From positions 186,001 through 250,000 of the forward strand of contig CBCXTT010000005.1 of assembly GCA_965178295.1 (NCBI GenBank): a DNA stretch of 64,000 bases, read 5' to 3'. Below the pieces are notes generated by a model. That model was given only the letters and a program-made list of their open reading frames with translations. It had not been told where the DNA came from and did no database searches. Shown here in pieces: positions 39,617 to 49,405 of the stretch. Position 1 is the first letter of the stretch; each line of letters begins with the position of its first letter. This DNA is from CBCXTT01 sp965178295. GTDB lineage: Bacteria; Pseudomonadota; Alphaproteobacteria; UBA7879. Made by a program: the position numbers and the translations under genes.

Positions 39617-40224
39617 GTTATTTCGGGCCTATGTTGGGGTGTGCAATCAACGATCTTTACGACGTACAGCCTGTCAGGAAGAGGGGAAAAATGACAAAGA
39701 AAATGCCCATATTATGCCTGGTATGCCAAATGCCCGATTGTCTTTTGACCGTATGCACAGATCAATTGACGATGTCTAGGGTCCTGCAATGTTAGGAGAG
39801 AAAATGACGAACTAGCCTTGCTTCATGCAAGTGAGATAGATCGTGAAAAGCGCACATTATCGCATTTTTGAGCTGTCGATATTGATAGGTACGCATTGCA
39901 CCAAAAGACAATAGAATCAACAATGCGCTCTTCTGTGTTCAGCGCATCTTATACCATCTTCTAGAGTGTAGAGAGTGATTATTCGTACGACTCACACTCT
40001 GAATACAACGCGATAATATAATATTGTATATTATTTCTGTACCGTCAATTGGGAGACAGACTGTTTTAGTCGGAGTCATTTCAATATCTTGTACAACCTG
40101 CTTCTGTGTGTGCATGCACAGATTGTAAAAATGGTATTGTGCAAGCCAAAAATGACGCACTGTCCACTTCGAGAGCGCGCTTGCGCAAGATTCTCGCCTA
40201 TAGACAAAACTTTGCGAGCAAAAA
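39617..40224. other. Intergenic region with possible gene remnant
   Basis: On the plus strand, about 39685-39960, fragments in neighbouring frames read like protein: GKNDKENAHIMPGMPNARLS then FDRMHRSIDDV and stop, followed by NDELALLHASEIDREKRTLS in the next frame. This looks like a decayed gene. I could not assign it to a family. Confidence 0.35.
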
Positions 40225-40315
40225 TGGCGGAGGGAGAGGGATTCGAACCCTCGATACGGTTATCCCGTATACACGCTTTCCAGGCGTGCGCCTTCGACCG
40301 CTCGGCCACCCCTCC
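40225..40315 (-). tRNA. tRNA-Ser (anticodon GGA)
   Basis: A 91-base class II tRNA on the minus strand: acceptor GGAGGGG with TCCCTCC, D-arm GGCCGAGCGGTCGAAGGC, anticodon stem CACGC/GCGTG with loop CTGGAAA (anticodon GGA), a long variable arm (TACGGG..CCGTA), T-loop GGTTCGAATCC, and encoded GCCA end. Confidence 0.96.
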
Positions 40316-41625
40316 AAAAAACACCTTCAGACCATACATCAGACACTAAAAAAGGACAAGGGGAGAATACAAAAGAAATGTTTGTTGCCGCGATGTGAAT
40401 ATGCATCGTCTTCTGTGCAGAAAGAGCAATATATTCTTGCATTGTGGTTGAGAGATATTTGGCTAATTTATAGCTTGTGTTCTCTGTAAATTGGCTACAC
40501 GTGTAGTATGGTCATGTATTGTTTGCTCTATCTTGCACGGAACTTCTGTGTGTTAGAGATTATAGAAACTGATGATGGGGAAGGGATAGAATTTTCATCT
40601 GAGCGTATAGGTTGAATAAAAGGCGTGTAATGTGTGACTACGCACCTCATATACAGGATCTGCAGATCCTGTATATGAGGTTACAGAGGAACGGAGTAAG
40701 TATCAAAATCTGTTGCGCAGATCTATCAGAAGAAGTTTTGTTGCAACGTAATCCAGAGCGCCTTGCAGAAAACATCCTTTTCAGGTGATACAAAAACGCA
40801 TATAATATAATATATATCAGACATTTTCAATACCATTTTGAGGACTTTGAGCACGGCGTGCAACTCTCTAAACCAGTCGGGACAATACATAATAGACTAT
40901 TGTGATTCAGTGTATTTGGCGTGGATGATGCATGCTATTGATTTAGTTGGGCTATGGAGATTAGACTAATGAGTAGAATCGTATGCTATCGATGCTTACG
41001 ACACACCTCCCAACACCACGAGCGCAATGAGTGAGTTGTTGAGAGATTGTGTGATATGTTCCATATATTCTGCGTGACTGTATTGAAGTACAGACCGCAC
41101 TTGCGTGCAAAGTACCCTGCGCGACATGAGGGCAGGAAGGAGTCTGACTTTGATGAGAGGTGGCGATGAGGTTTTCCCGTATTCTGATGAACGGAATTTT
41201 CATATGACATGATTGCACGGAAATACCAGGTCCAAAGCAATTCTTCACGGAAAAAATGTTGCTATATAGCCATACTAGAAAACATAAAAAACCGAAATTA
41301 CTCAAAAAAGCAAAATATCAGATCACATTAATTACTCTGCATCAGAGTTCAGGCCTGCTACAGCGGGAGAGTCAAAAGCATTATAGGACTCAATTGGATG
41401 TAGCGTTTTTTACGCCAGGATAATATTGTGCTGACAACATCGCTATTGCAGCACAAAAGAACGCGCAGTTCAATATATCAGTGCAACACATAGATGATTC
41501 TTTATCTTAGCCCCGTCAAAATATTTAAAATGCTTATTAGTGCATCTCATTTAAAGAAATCTATTGCTTTTATGCATCAAGAACCTGCTTAGTAGAAGGA
41601 ATAATACTTCTTATATGTGGGTTTT
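40316..41625. other. Gene-poor region before the second EamA gene
   Basis: About 1.3 kb without a recognised gene. Its one striking element is the 38-bp palindrome at 40644-40681. Minus-strand frames at 40961-41305 show no family features. Confidence 0.5.
40644..40681. repeat. 38-bp perfect palindrome with no loop
   Basis: ACCTCATATACAGGATCTG (40644-40662) is followed at once by its exact reverse complement, CAGATCCTGTATATGAGGT (40663-40681). There is no spacer and no T-run, so it is not an ordinary terminator. A symmetrical protein-binding site or a hairpin/cruciform element are possible. Confidence 0.95.
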
Positions 41626-42501
41626 ATGGCAACAGCATTCTTGTACTTAGCATCCGTTCTGATCTGGGGATCGACTTGGATTGCGATCACTTTTCAATTA
41701 GGTCGTGTGCATCCGATGTATTCGATTGCGTATCGCTTTATAATTGCGTCTTTGGTGCTTTTAATTGTAGCGCTTATAAAAAACCGAGCATGGCCACGAT
41801 TTTCTTTGTATGAACATCTTGTTTTATTGTTTCAGGGTATATTTATGTTTTGCCTGAATTATATTGGGTTTTATTTTGCAGCGGAGTATATAGTAAGCGG
41901 GCTTGTAGCGGTTGTTTTTTCCTCTATTATATTTTTTAATATCATGATGGGTGCGTTGCTTTTTAAAATTCATATTCGACTCCCTGTTGCATTAGGAGCA
42001 TTTATGGGGTGTTTGGGTATTGTGACAATTTTTTCTCAAGATGTGCAGACCCTTAAGCTGGGCGATAGAACGTTTTTGGGGATTTTATATGGTTTATGCG
42101 CTACTTTTTCGGCATCTTGTGGTAACATGCTCTCGACATATTTGCAAAAAAGAGGATGTTCTGTTTTAGAAATTAGCACAGTCTCCATGGGTTATGGTGC
42201 GCTCATTACAATGTGTGCAGGCCAGACGTTAGGCGTTCCGCTTGTGTTTGATTGCTCCCCAAACTATATTTTATCGCTTTTATATTTGGCAATTATTGGT
42301 TCTTCTCTAGCGTTTTGGTGTTACTTGACCCTTTTAGGGAAAATCGGCCCAGACAAGGCTGCGTATGCGCTTGTAGGGACGCCGGTTATCGCTCTTGTGA
42401 TATCTGTATTTTGTGAAGGGTTACAGTGGGGGCCGCATGCAAGTTTTGGTATCGCCCTTGTTCTTGGAGGCAGCATGCTTGTATTATGGCGCTGCCGATA
42501 A
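41626..42501 (+). CDS. EamA/DMT-superfamily transporter
   Basis: The 291-residue protein has ten hydrophobic segments in two EamA repeats. The start LASVLIWGSTWIAITFQLG with YRFIIASLVL is typical of the drug/metabolite transporter group, and the late YALVGTPVIALVISVFCEG matches the end of the second repeat. The substrate is unknown; the subgroup differs from that of the carrier at 31790. ATG at 41626 was chosen over an in-frame GTG at 41617; neither has a strong ribosome site. Its end overlaps by 18 bases the tail of the convergent SDR pseudogene. Confidence 0.82.
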   Translation: MATAFLYLASVLIWGSTWIAITFQLGRVHPMYSIAYRFIIASLVLLIVALIKNRAWPRFSLYEHLVLLFQGIFMFCLNYIGFYFAAEYIVSGLVAVVFSSIIFFNIMMGALLFKIHIRLPVALGAFMGCLGIVTIFSQDVQTLKLGDRTFLGILYGLCATFSASCGNMLSTYLQKRGCSVLEISTVSMGYGALITMCAGQTLGVPLVFDCSPNYILSLLYLAIIGSSLAFWCYLTLLGKIGPDKAAYALVGTPVIALVISVFCEGLQWGPHASFGIALVLGGSMLVLWRCR

Positions 42502-43175
42502 AGACACGTTCATATTGGTGGTAGGATCTGCAGACAAAGCATATATTGTCTTTGTTACATTCCGTGTATCAGGAACATGACTGATGTCAAGACCTGAAAA
42601 GGATTTTTTTCTGAGAGATGTGTTAATGGATCCTGGGTTAATCAGGCGTACCCTGACGTTTGTGGACGCTATTGCTTGAACGTAAAAGGAGGACGAAAAT
42701 GCATCCCAGGACACATGCACCCATTAGTCTTGTCACAGTGATGCAGAGCGTTTTCCCTTGTGGTGCTCGTTCCAACAGGGAAGGGACGACCTGAAGTAAA
42801 AGCCAATTTGCTGTGAGATTAATCGCAAGTGTATTGCCAATTCTTCGGAGAAATTTTTTCTGTTAATGTAAGCGAAGGAAGAATAGAAGCGTTCCCCATT
42901 AATATGTCAAGTTTGCCCAAGCGTTCGAACACAGGGGGGGGTACGCACACTGATCCAGATGATGGCTATATTCCGCAAATCGCAAGGCACCAATGTTGCT
43001 GTCGATCCTTTTTTAAGGATAATGTTGTCAATTTCAAGCGCATGGGGGACCCGGCCCATTGCCCCAGTAAAATCAGATGCGTGCCTAGTGCGACAAGCTT
43101 CTCAACAAGTGTGGATCCTAATCCTTGTGTAGAGCCAGTGATAAGAAATAGCGCAAACCAAGAGGCTGATGTCTT
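42484..43175 (-). pseudogene. Short-chain dehydrogenase/reductase pseudogene
   Basis: Minus-strand fragments in changing frames follow the SDR order: FLITGSTQGLGSTLVEKLVA (cofactor loop) near 43140, GSTATLVPCDLRNIA near 43000, FERLGKLDILMGNASILPSL near 42920, and VRVRLINPGSINTSLRKK near 42640, ending at 42484. At least three frameshifts break it, one beside a run of eight C residues (plus-strand G run near 42937). The catalytic YxxxK segment is degraded (residues near MHVSWDAF). The start is lost. It directly follows cvpA; in many alphaproteobacteria purF lies between cvpA and such an SDR gene. Confidence 0.85.
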
Positions 43176-43181
43176 GTTTCT

Positions 43182-43823
43182 CTAGGAAACTTCTGCAATG
43201 AGCACATCCATTGCATGACGTTCTGGTGCAGCGTAAACGGTTTCTATTTCTTTTAATTTTGGAGCGAGTTGCGCGAGACGCCACGCTGCCTTATCTCGGG
43301 CATTTTTTTTTTCGTGTTGCGTCCTTATGAGCGTGGGTGGAAAAATACTTTGCGGTAACAAAGTACACACTTTATCTGCACAAAGCTCAATGAAGGGAAA
43401 AGTTTTTGAGTCTTTTAAGTACTGGGGCCTATTTCCATCTGTCAGAAAAAATCTTAGCCCTAAGACTGAAGTACTTAGGAATAGTACGCCTAAAATTGCA
43501 CCTAATATAATGCCCAGATTGCGATCTACAAAGCCAATTTTACTGCCTTTGATATTGCTTGAAATTGCTCTAGATAGTATCATAAAGATGATGAGAAATA
43601 TAATATATAATGTTAATCCTGTTGCGGGCTCAATCCACCAGCTTAAGCCAATCGCACTCTCTGAAAGTGGCAGTGTATAAGGACAGGCATAGAAAGCGGA
43701 AACGCCCGCAAGTATCCAGCTAGAAATAGAAAGAATCTTTCCTGTGAATCCAGTAAAGAATCCTAAAATTGAAAAGACGCCTACGATGCTAAGGAGGGTG
43801 ATATCGACAATCAGGCCAGTCAT
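43182..43823 (-). CDS. cvpA: CvpA family membrane protein
   Basis: The 213-residue protein has four membrane segments in the first 140 residues (IVDITLLSIVGVFSILGFFTG, then VSAFYA, LYIIFLIIFMILSRAI and IILGAILGVLFLST), the layout of CvpA/colicin V production proteins, followed by a soluble, charged C-terminal tail. The family role is unclear, with links to envelope homeostasis. It follows radA by four bases on the minus strand. In many proteobacteria purF is next; here an SDR pseudogene follows and purF is absent. Confidence 0.88.
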   Translation of the reverse strand: MTGLIVDITLLSIVGVFSILGFFTGFTGKILSISSWILAGVSAFYACPYTLPLSESAIGLSWWIEPATGLTLYIIFLIIFMILSRAISSNIKGSKIGFVDRNLGIILGAILGVLFLSTSVLGLRFFLTDGNRPQYLKDSKTFPFIELCADKVCTLLPQSIFPPTLIRTQHEKKNARDKAAWRLAQLAPKLKEIETVYAAPERHAMDVLIAEVS

Positions 43824-43827
43824 AGAT

Positions 43828-45216
43828 CTATATATTCCTTGGAGTTAATTGCTTTATAGAATGCACCAGTTTATCTAGATGTTCAACCATTCGAATGTCA
43901 AGTGGTGTTTTGATATCCCGGATTTTTGGGGCGTAAGCTGCGTTAAATCCTAGCTTTTGTGCTTCTGCAAGACGTAGCATCATTTGTTGTACCGGACGCA
44001 CTTCACCAGATAACCCCACCTCACCAAAAAATATGGTGTGATGCGAAAGGGGAATATCGAGCAGAGAGGATATAAGAGCAGAAGCAACTGCAAGATCCGC
44101 GCCAGGCTCCGATATTTTAAGACCACCTGTGACATTTAAATAAATATCTTTTCCAGAAAAATTTAGTCCACAACGGGCTTCTAATACAGCTATGATCATG
44201 GAAAGACGTCCATTGTCCCAACCAACAACCGCTCGGCGTGGCGTGCCCCAAGAAGAAGAGGAGGCGAGCGCTTCAATTTCAACCAGAACGGGACGCGTAC
44301 CTTCCAGACCGGCAAAAACCGCCAAGCCAGAGACCATATCTTCGCGTTCAGCTAAAAACAAACTTGAAGGGTTGGCGACTTCTTCTAACCCCCTTGCTGT
44401 CATTTCAAAAACCCCGATTTCATTTGTAGGCCCAAAACGATTTTTAACGGACCGTAGAAGACGAAAGTGATGCCCGCGCTCACCCTCAAAATATAATACT
44501 GTATCCACCATATGTTCTAAAACACGGGGCCCTGCAAGAGCACCTTCTTTTGTGACATGACCTACTAAAATAATAATACTGCCATACCTCTTTGCTACAC
44601 GAATCAGTTCTTGGGTGGCAGCACGGACTTGTGTCACTGTGCCGGGGGCGGAGTCAATGCTTGCAACAAACATAGTTTGAATGGAATCGATAATAATGAT
44701 TTGTGGCGGGATGCATGCTTTGATGCTTGCCAAAATTTGGGATACATTTGCACCTGTTGCGAGAGCGATATTTGTTTTATCAACGCCAATACGTTCAGCC
44801 CGAAAGCGGATTTGTGCATATCCTTCTTCTCCGGAGATATAGAGGCATTCGTGTTGTGCTGATAATTTTGCGATAATTTGTAAGAGAATTGTAGATTTTC
44901 CAATACCCGGATCTCCTCCAACGAGGATGACAGATCCTGGGACAAGGCCGCCCCCGCATACACGGTCAAATTCATTCATGTGGCTTAAATAACGGGTGAG
45001 GGGTGTGTTATCGGAGGAAAGAGCGACGAAGTCGAGAGGGGTAATTTTTTTATTGCGCTGAAGGCCTTTGGGGATAGATGCTAATGTTTCTTCAACCAAA
45101 GTGTTCCATGCGCTACAGGCTTCACATTTGCCCGACCATTTTGGGTGTGCTGTGCCGCAGCTTTGACAGGTATATATATGATTTGTTTTAACAGCCATGC
45201 GTGGTGAACGGGCCAT
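43828..45216 (-). CDS. radA: DNA repair protein RadA
   Basis: RadA/Sms is a RecA-like branch-migration helicase in recombination. The 462-residue protein begins with the four-cysteine zinc finger CQSCG..KCEAC, then Walker A VGGDPGIGKSTIL near residue 100, YISGEE, the RadA-specific KNRFGPTNEIGVFEM, and a C-terminal Lon-protease-like domain (VGGD..LAVASALISS, FFGEVGLSGEVRPV). The longer start at 45216 overlaps mlaF by 29 bases; an ATG six codons on (45198) reduces this to 11 bases and is also plausible. Confidence 0.94.
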   Translation of the reverse strand: MARSPRMAVKTNHIYTCQSCGTAHPKWSGKCEACSAWNTLVEETLASIPKGLQRNKKITPLDFVALSSDNTPLTRYLSHMNEFDRVCGGGLVPGSVILVGGDPGIGKSTILLQIIAKLSAQHECLYISGEEGYAQIRFRAERIGVDKTNIALATGANVSQILASIKACIPPQIIIIDSIQTMFVASIDSAPGTVTQVRAATQELIRVAKRYGSIIILVGHVTKEGALAGPRVLEHMVDTVLYFEGERGHHFRLLRSVKNRFGPTNEIGVFEMTARGLEEVANPSSLFLAEREDMVSGLAVFAGLEGTRPVLVEIEALASSSSWGTPRRAVVGWDNGRLSMIIAVLEARCGLNFSGKDIYLNVTGGLKISEPGADLAVASALISSLLDIPLSHHTIFFGEVGLSGEVRPVQQMMLRLAEAQKLGFNAAYAPKIRDIKTPLDIRMVEHLDKLVHSIKQLTPRNI

Positions 45217-45949
45217 TCAGTGCACCATGTATAAATTGCTGAACATAAGGATTCTCTGCGTTATCAAGAGCTGAAATTGGCCCCATCCATATAATACTGC
45301 CTTTATACAACATTGCGACTTTGTCTGCGATTCTGTGTATGCTTCTCAGATCGTGCGTGATGGTCACAGTTGTAGCACCTAGTGTTTTGACAGATTGTAT
45401 AATTAAACTATCAATAACAGTACACATAATGGGATCTAAGCCGGCGGTAGGCTCATCAAAAAATATAATTTCTGGATTGGTTGCAATAGCGCGTGCGAGC
45501 CCAACGCGCTTTTTCATCCCCCCTGAGAGCGCTGCAGGAAATTTATCTAAGCTTGTTGCATCAAGGCCAACTGACTCAAGTTTTTCTAAAGCAATATCAC
45601 GTGCTTTTTGACGGCTGAAGCTTCGGTTGTTAAGGAGTGAAAAAGTGATATTTTCCCATACAGGTAGACTATCAAAAAGAGCGCCACCTTGGAAGAGCAT
45701 GCCAAATCGTTGCATGAGGTTTCGGTGCTCTTGATTAGATATTTTTACAATATTTTGGCCATCAACATATACATCACCAGCATCCGGTTGAATAAGACCC
45801 AATATACATTGTATCGCAATACTTTTTCCAGCGCCTGATCCACCAACAATTACGAGAGATTCTCCTTTTTTAACCGTAAAATCAATGCCCTTTAGCACCT
45901 GAGTATTGCCAAAGCTTTTTCTGAGATTTTTAATAACAATTTTATCCAT
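45188..45949 (-). CDS. mlaF: Phospholipid transport ABC ATPase, MlaF type
   Basis: MlaF powers the inner-membrane Mla complex that moves phospholipids between the inner and outer membranes. The 253-residue ABC protein has Walker A GGSGAGKS near residue 38, a Q-loop in FQGGALFDSLPVWEN, the signature LSGGMKKRVGLARA, Walker B EIIFFDEPTAGLDP, and the switch THD. The FQGGALFDSL stretch is typical of the MlaF/MCE branch. It follows mlaE by ten bases. No MCE-domain (mlaD) gene follows in the window. Confidence 0.92.
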   Translation of the reverse strand: MDKIVIKNLRKSFGNTQVLKGIDFTVKKGESLVIVGGSGAGKSIAIQCILGLIQPDAGDVYVDGQNIVKISNQEHRNLMQRFGMLFQGGALFDSLPVWENITFSLLNNRSFSRQKARDIALEKLESVGLDATSLDKFPAALSGGMKKRVGLARAIATNPEIIFFDEPTAGLDPIMCTVIDSLIIQSVKTLGATTVTITHDLRSIHRIADKVAMLYKGSIIWMGPISALDNAENPYVQQFIHGALNGPFTTHGC

Positions 45950-45959
45950 GGCACACCCC

Positions 45960-46730
45960 TCACGAAAATAGTATGGCGGTTAGTATATAATTTAAAAGTA
46001 GGATAGATATGGAGGCACTGACCACGGCTCTTGTGGTGGCTATGCCAACACCGTGCGCTCCACCACTAGAATGATATCCTTGATAGCAGCCCAGCAGGGC
46101 GATAACGTAGCCAAAAAAACAAGCCTTGATTAACCCAGAAATAACGTCATCTGCCTCTAGAGATTTAAACGTTTGATCAATGTAGACTCCAGGGTTAAAA
46201 CCAAGTTTTCCCACACTGACCAGATATCCACCAAAAACACCGATAACATCTGCTGCAAGGACCAGAAGTGGTAGTGTGATGATGGCCGCTAAAATTCTAG
46301 GCGACACAAGGTACTGGTAAGGGTTTGTGGATAGTGTTTTTAGAGCGTCTATCTGCTCACTGACGCGCATTGTTCCCAGTTCAGCTGCAATAGCTGCGCC
46401 TACACGCCCTGCGACCATTAAGCCGGCTAAAACAGGACCGAGCTCACGTGTAACTGATAGAACAACAACGGTTGCGATATTATTTTCAGCAGAAAACCTA
46501 GAAAATCCCGTATAACTTTGGAGCGCGAGCACCATACCTGTGAAGATGGCGGTTAGACCAATAACAGGCAGAGAAAGATATCCAATTTCCCAAAGTTGTC
46601 TAAGCAGTTGGCGCCAGTAAAATGGCCGAGATACGCAGGCACTAGTGCCCCTTAATGAAAATAAAAAAACTGATCCAAGTTTTGTTAACAATGTCAGGGT
46701 TTTATGCCCAATTGTGATAAGAAAATTCAT
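45960..46730 (-). CDS. mlaE: Phospholipid transport ABC permease, MlaE type
   Basis: MlaE is the membrane subunit of the Mla transporter. The 256-residue protein has an N-terminal amphipathic helix and five to six membrane segments, with the family block VTRELGPVLAGLMVAGRVGAAIAAELGTM around residues 95-125 (read as adjoining pieces) and EQIDALKTLSTNPYQYLVSPR. ACFFGYVIALLGCYQG near the end also fits. The start overlaps the alr stop by four bases. With MlaF, and an MlaD encoded elsewhere, it would maintain outer-membrane asymmetry. Confidence 0.92.
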   Translation of the reverse strand: MNFLITIGHKTLTLLTKLGSVFLFSLRGTSACVSRPFYWRQLLRQLWEIGYLSLPVIGLTAIFTGMVLALQSYTGFSRFSAENNIATVVVLSVTRELGPVLAGLMVAGRVGAAIAAELGTMRVSEQIDALKTLSTNPYQYLVSPRILAAIITLPLLVLAADVIGVFGGYLVSVGKLGFNPGVYIDQTFKSLEADDVISGLIKACFFGYVIALLGCYQGYHSSGGAHGVGIATTRAVVSASISILLLNYILTAILFS

Positions 46731-47821
46731 GATATATAATGCCGCTTACATCGTGTACTTAACCGTGACAGCATCTCATGTTGTTGGCTGCCGGCTTTTT
46801 CTGCTAGTGCATAGAGTGACATATTGTCCCGGAACAGGTCAACCCAATCATGTACGCGTGATATATTGTCTGGAATATCTGTGACATCAATTGCGGTTAG
46901 ATCCATGGAAACCGCTCCAACAATAGGTGCCTTATGCGCGCCTATTAGGCAGTCACCTTTATTGCTTAAGGCATAAGGGATACCGTCTGCATATCCAATC
47001 CCAATAATCGCAAGACGCCTTGATTTTTTTGCTATGTAGGTTGCGTTATATCCCACAGTATCGCCCGGGTTCAGATGGCGTACTTGCAAAATACGGGCTT
47101 GAAGTTTGAGTGCAAACCTCAAGGGGTTTCTTGAAAGATCTTCTGGTGCATAAGCACCATAAAGATTGAGCCCTTGACGCGTCATGTCAAGAGCATACTC
47201 TGGGGTTAATGTTAAAATACTAGATGCGGCAATGGAGCGCTTCACACCTGGGAGGTACGTGTTCGTGCGCTTTAAAAACAAATCAAGTTGCAACCTATTT
47301 CTACGCGAACGCGTGTGACGACCACATGGGAGGTGTGATATCACATAGATGATATTCATTGATTGAAAACAGGTTGCCACTTCACTAAGCTCTTCTGCGC
47401 TAAGTCCTAGTCTGTTCATTCCAGTATCAATATGAATGCAAGCGGCTGGAGGGGTTTCGTGCATTTTCCCCCAATGATACCATCTTTGTACATCATCCTG
47501 TGTGTTGAGTGTTGGGATTAAGGTATGCTGTGCATAGAGAGTTAAGTCTCCTTCTACAAGTCCATGCAGAATATAGATACGGCTTTCTGTATCGACGAGA
47601 GAACGTGTAGTGATTGCCTCTTGAGAGTTAGCAACGAAGAAATCTTGACATCCACATGCATTGAGCGCTTGAATGACCGGTTGATCCATCCCGTAGGAAT
47701 TTGCTTTGACAACGGCTGCTGCAACGCTTTCCGGGTAGAGATTTTTGATGTAGCGGTAGTTGTGCAGGATGTCGTTTATATCAATAAAAAGACGCGGGCT
47801 ACCGTCAACCGAAGTGCTCAT
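46727..47821 (-). CDS. alr: Alanine racemase
   Basis: Alr interconverts L- and D-alanine, feeding Ddl and MurF. The 364-residue fold-type III PLP enzyme has the cofactor lysine in VVKANSYGMD (K39; VKADAYG in most homologues), HIDTGMNRLGL, SHLPCG where SHLAC is usual, TRQGLNLYGAY, the VGYNATY tyrosine region and IGIGYADGIPYALSN, with VSMDLTAIDVTD near the C-terminus. The core is intact, with some lineage-specific changes. It lies between dnaB and mlaE in a continuous minus-strand run. Confidence 0.93.
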   Translation of the reverse strand: MSTSVDGSPRLFIDINDILHNYRYIKNLYPESVAAAVVKANSYGMDQPVIQALNACGCQDFFVANSQEAITTRSLVDTESRIYILHGLVEGDLTLYAQHTLIPTLNTQDDVQRWYHWGKMHETPPAACIHIDTGMNRLGLSAEELSEVATCFQSMNIIYVISHLPCGRHTRSRRNRLQLDLFLKRTNTYLPGVKRSIAASSILTLTPEYALDMTRQGLNLYGAYAPEDLSRNPLRFALKLQARILQVRHLNPGDTVGYNATYIAKKSRRLAIIGIGYADGIPYALSNKGDCLIGAHKAPIVGAVSMDLTAIDVTDIPDNISRVHDWVDLFRDNMSLYALAEKAGSQQHEMLSRLSTRCKRHYIS

Positions 47822-47824
47822 GAT

Positions 47825-49264
47825 TTAGGTGGAGTGCTCATAATTCATGTCTCCAAATTTGGTAAATTGGCTATCAAAAAATAGCTTAATTGTACCAATC
47901 GGTCCGTGCCGTTGTTTAGCAATGATAATATCTGCCTGGTTATAGATTCGATTCATTTTTTCTTGCCATAAAACATGTTTTTCACTGTCAATATCGGGCT
48001 CTTTCCTGGCTTCATAGTATTCTTCTCGATAGATAAATATAACGGCATCAGCATCTTGTTCAATCGACCCAGATTCCCGCAAATCAGAGAGTTGGGGCCT
48101 TTTATCATCGCGCTGCTCTACGGCACGAGAAAGCTGTGAAAGAGCTAGCACAGGCACATGCAGTTCTTTGGCAAGCGCTTTTAATCCTCGGGATATCGCA
48201 GAGATCTCGTTAACACGGTTCTCTGTATTTTTGTTGCCGCCTTGTAAGAGCTGAAGATAGTCTACAACAATCAAATCCAATCCTGTTTGTCGTTTAAGGC
48301 GCCGGGCACGTGTGCGTAGGGCGGCAATAGTGAGTGCAGGGGTATCGTCAATATAGAGGGGAATTTTACTAATACGCCGGCTTACCTCTGCAAATTTAGG
48401 GAAGTCATTTTTGTGAATTTCACCCCGGCGGATTTTATCGGAAGCAATAGCGGATTCTTGGGCCAGTAAACGCATAGCGAGCTGCTCTGCAGACATTTCA
48501 AGGGAGAAAAAAGCAACTTGTCCACCTTCTCTTTGTTCTAAATGAGCGAGAGCAGCATTAAAGGCAATGCATGTTGCAAGGGCGGTCTTTCCCATAGAGG
48601 GGCGTCCAGCTAAAATTAATAAATCTGATGGATGCAAGCCACCCAGCCATTTGTCTACATCACGTAACCCGGTTGTACAACCAACAACGTGAGAGTCACG
48701 TTTATAGGCGATTTCGGCAATTTCAATTGCTTGGGAAAGAGACGTTTGGAAATCCACAAAGCTACGATTCATGCCGCCAGTGGTTGCAAGATCAAAGAGA
48801 CGTTTCTCTGTATGCTCTATTTTATCAATTGCGGAAGCCTCGAGGGAAGCATCGTGGGCGTCATTAATTGTTTCTTCTCCGATATCAATGAGTTGACGGC
48901 GCAGATAGAGATCGTAGATTAAATCTGCATAATCTTTAACATTGATGGTTGAAAGGACGCTATCTGCAAGTTGTACGATATATGCGATGCCGCCAACTGC
49001 TTCAAGCGCTTTATTCTTTTCAAAGTAGTTTTTGAGGGTGATTGGGTTTGCGATTTTTCCTTGCTCAATTAAATATGTAATGGCCTCGAACACTTGGCCA
49101 TGGGCTGTGTCTGAGAAGTGCTCTGGATGCAATTGATCATTAATACGTTCGGCCGACATATTGTTGTGGAGTAAGGCACCAAGAAGTGCTTGCTCCGCTT
49201 CAAGATTGTGGGGCGGTGTCCTGGGTGATGTATGTGATGCCATTTTGTCTGCAGTGGTGATCAT
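47825..49264 (-). CDS. dnaB: Replicative DNA helicase DnaB
   Basis: DnaB is the hexameric helicase that unwinds DNA at the fork. The 479-residue protein has an N-terminal DnaG-binding helical domain (PHNLEAEQALLGALL), Walker A LAGRPSMGKTALA near residue 212, SLEMSAEQLAMRLLA, LDLIVVDYLQLL with Walker B, and LSQLSRAVEQRDDKRPQLSDLRESGSIEQDAD (in blocks) near 370, ending at KQRHGPIGT. No intein or insertion. The ATG at 49264 leaves almost no leader after the TATAAT box described separately, so the ATG at 49243 may be the true start. Confidence 0.96.
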   Translation of the reverse strand: MITTADKMASHTSPRTPPHNLEAEQALLGALLHNNMSAERINDQLHPEHFSDTAHGQVFEAITYLIEQGKIANPITLKNYFEKNKALEAVGGIAYIVQLADSVLSTINVKDYADLIYDLYLRRQLIDIGEETINDAHDASLEASAIDKIEHTEKRLFDLATTGGMNRSFVDFQTSLSQAIEIAEIAYKRDSHVVGCTTGLRDVDKWLGGLHPSDLLILAGRPSMGKTALATCIAFNAALAHLEQREGGQVAFFSLEMSAEQLAMRLLAQESAIASDKIRRGEIHKNDFPKFAEVSRRISKIPLYIDDTPALTIAALRTRARRLKRQTGLDLIVVDYLQLLQGGNKNTENRVNEISAISRGLKALAKELHVPVLALSQLSRAVEQRDDKRPQLSDLRESGSIEQDADAVIFIYREEYYEARKEPDIDSEKHVLWQEKMNRIYNQADIIIAKQRHGPIGTIKLFFDSQFTKFGDMNYEHST

Positions 49265-49278
49265 ATTGGTGTGCGTAA

Positions 49279-49284
49279 ATTATA
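49279..49284 (-). promoter_or_regulatory. Possible -10 box for dnaB
   Basis: A perfect TATAAT on the minus strand lies 15 bases ahead of the annotated dnaB start. No good -35 is visible; TGTTCC at a 17-base spacing is the best. If used, the message would be almost leaderless for the ATG at 49264. Confidence 0.35.
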
Positions 49285-49405
49285 AAATCAAGATGTTCTG
49301 TGGAACAGCATAGAAAAAATATGATTCGATAGCAATGAAAAAGACTTGTGGGTAGGAGATATAATGATTGTAACAATGCTTGCCACCTTTTTGTATACGT
49401 TCTTC

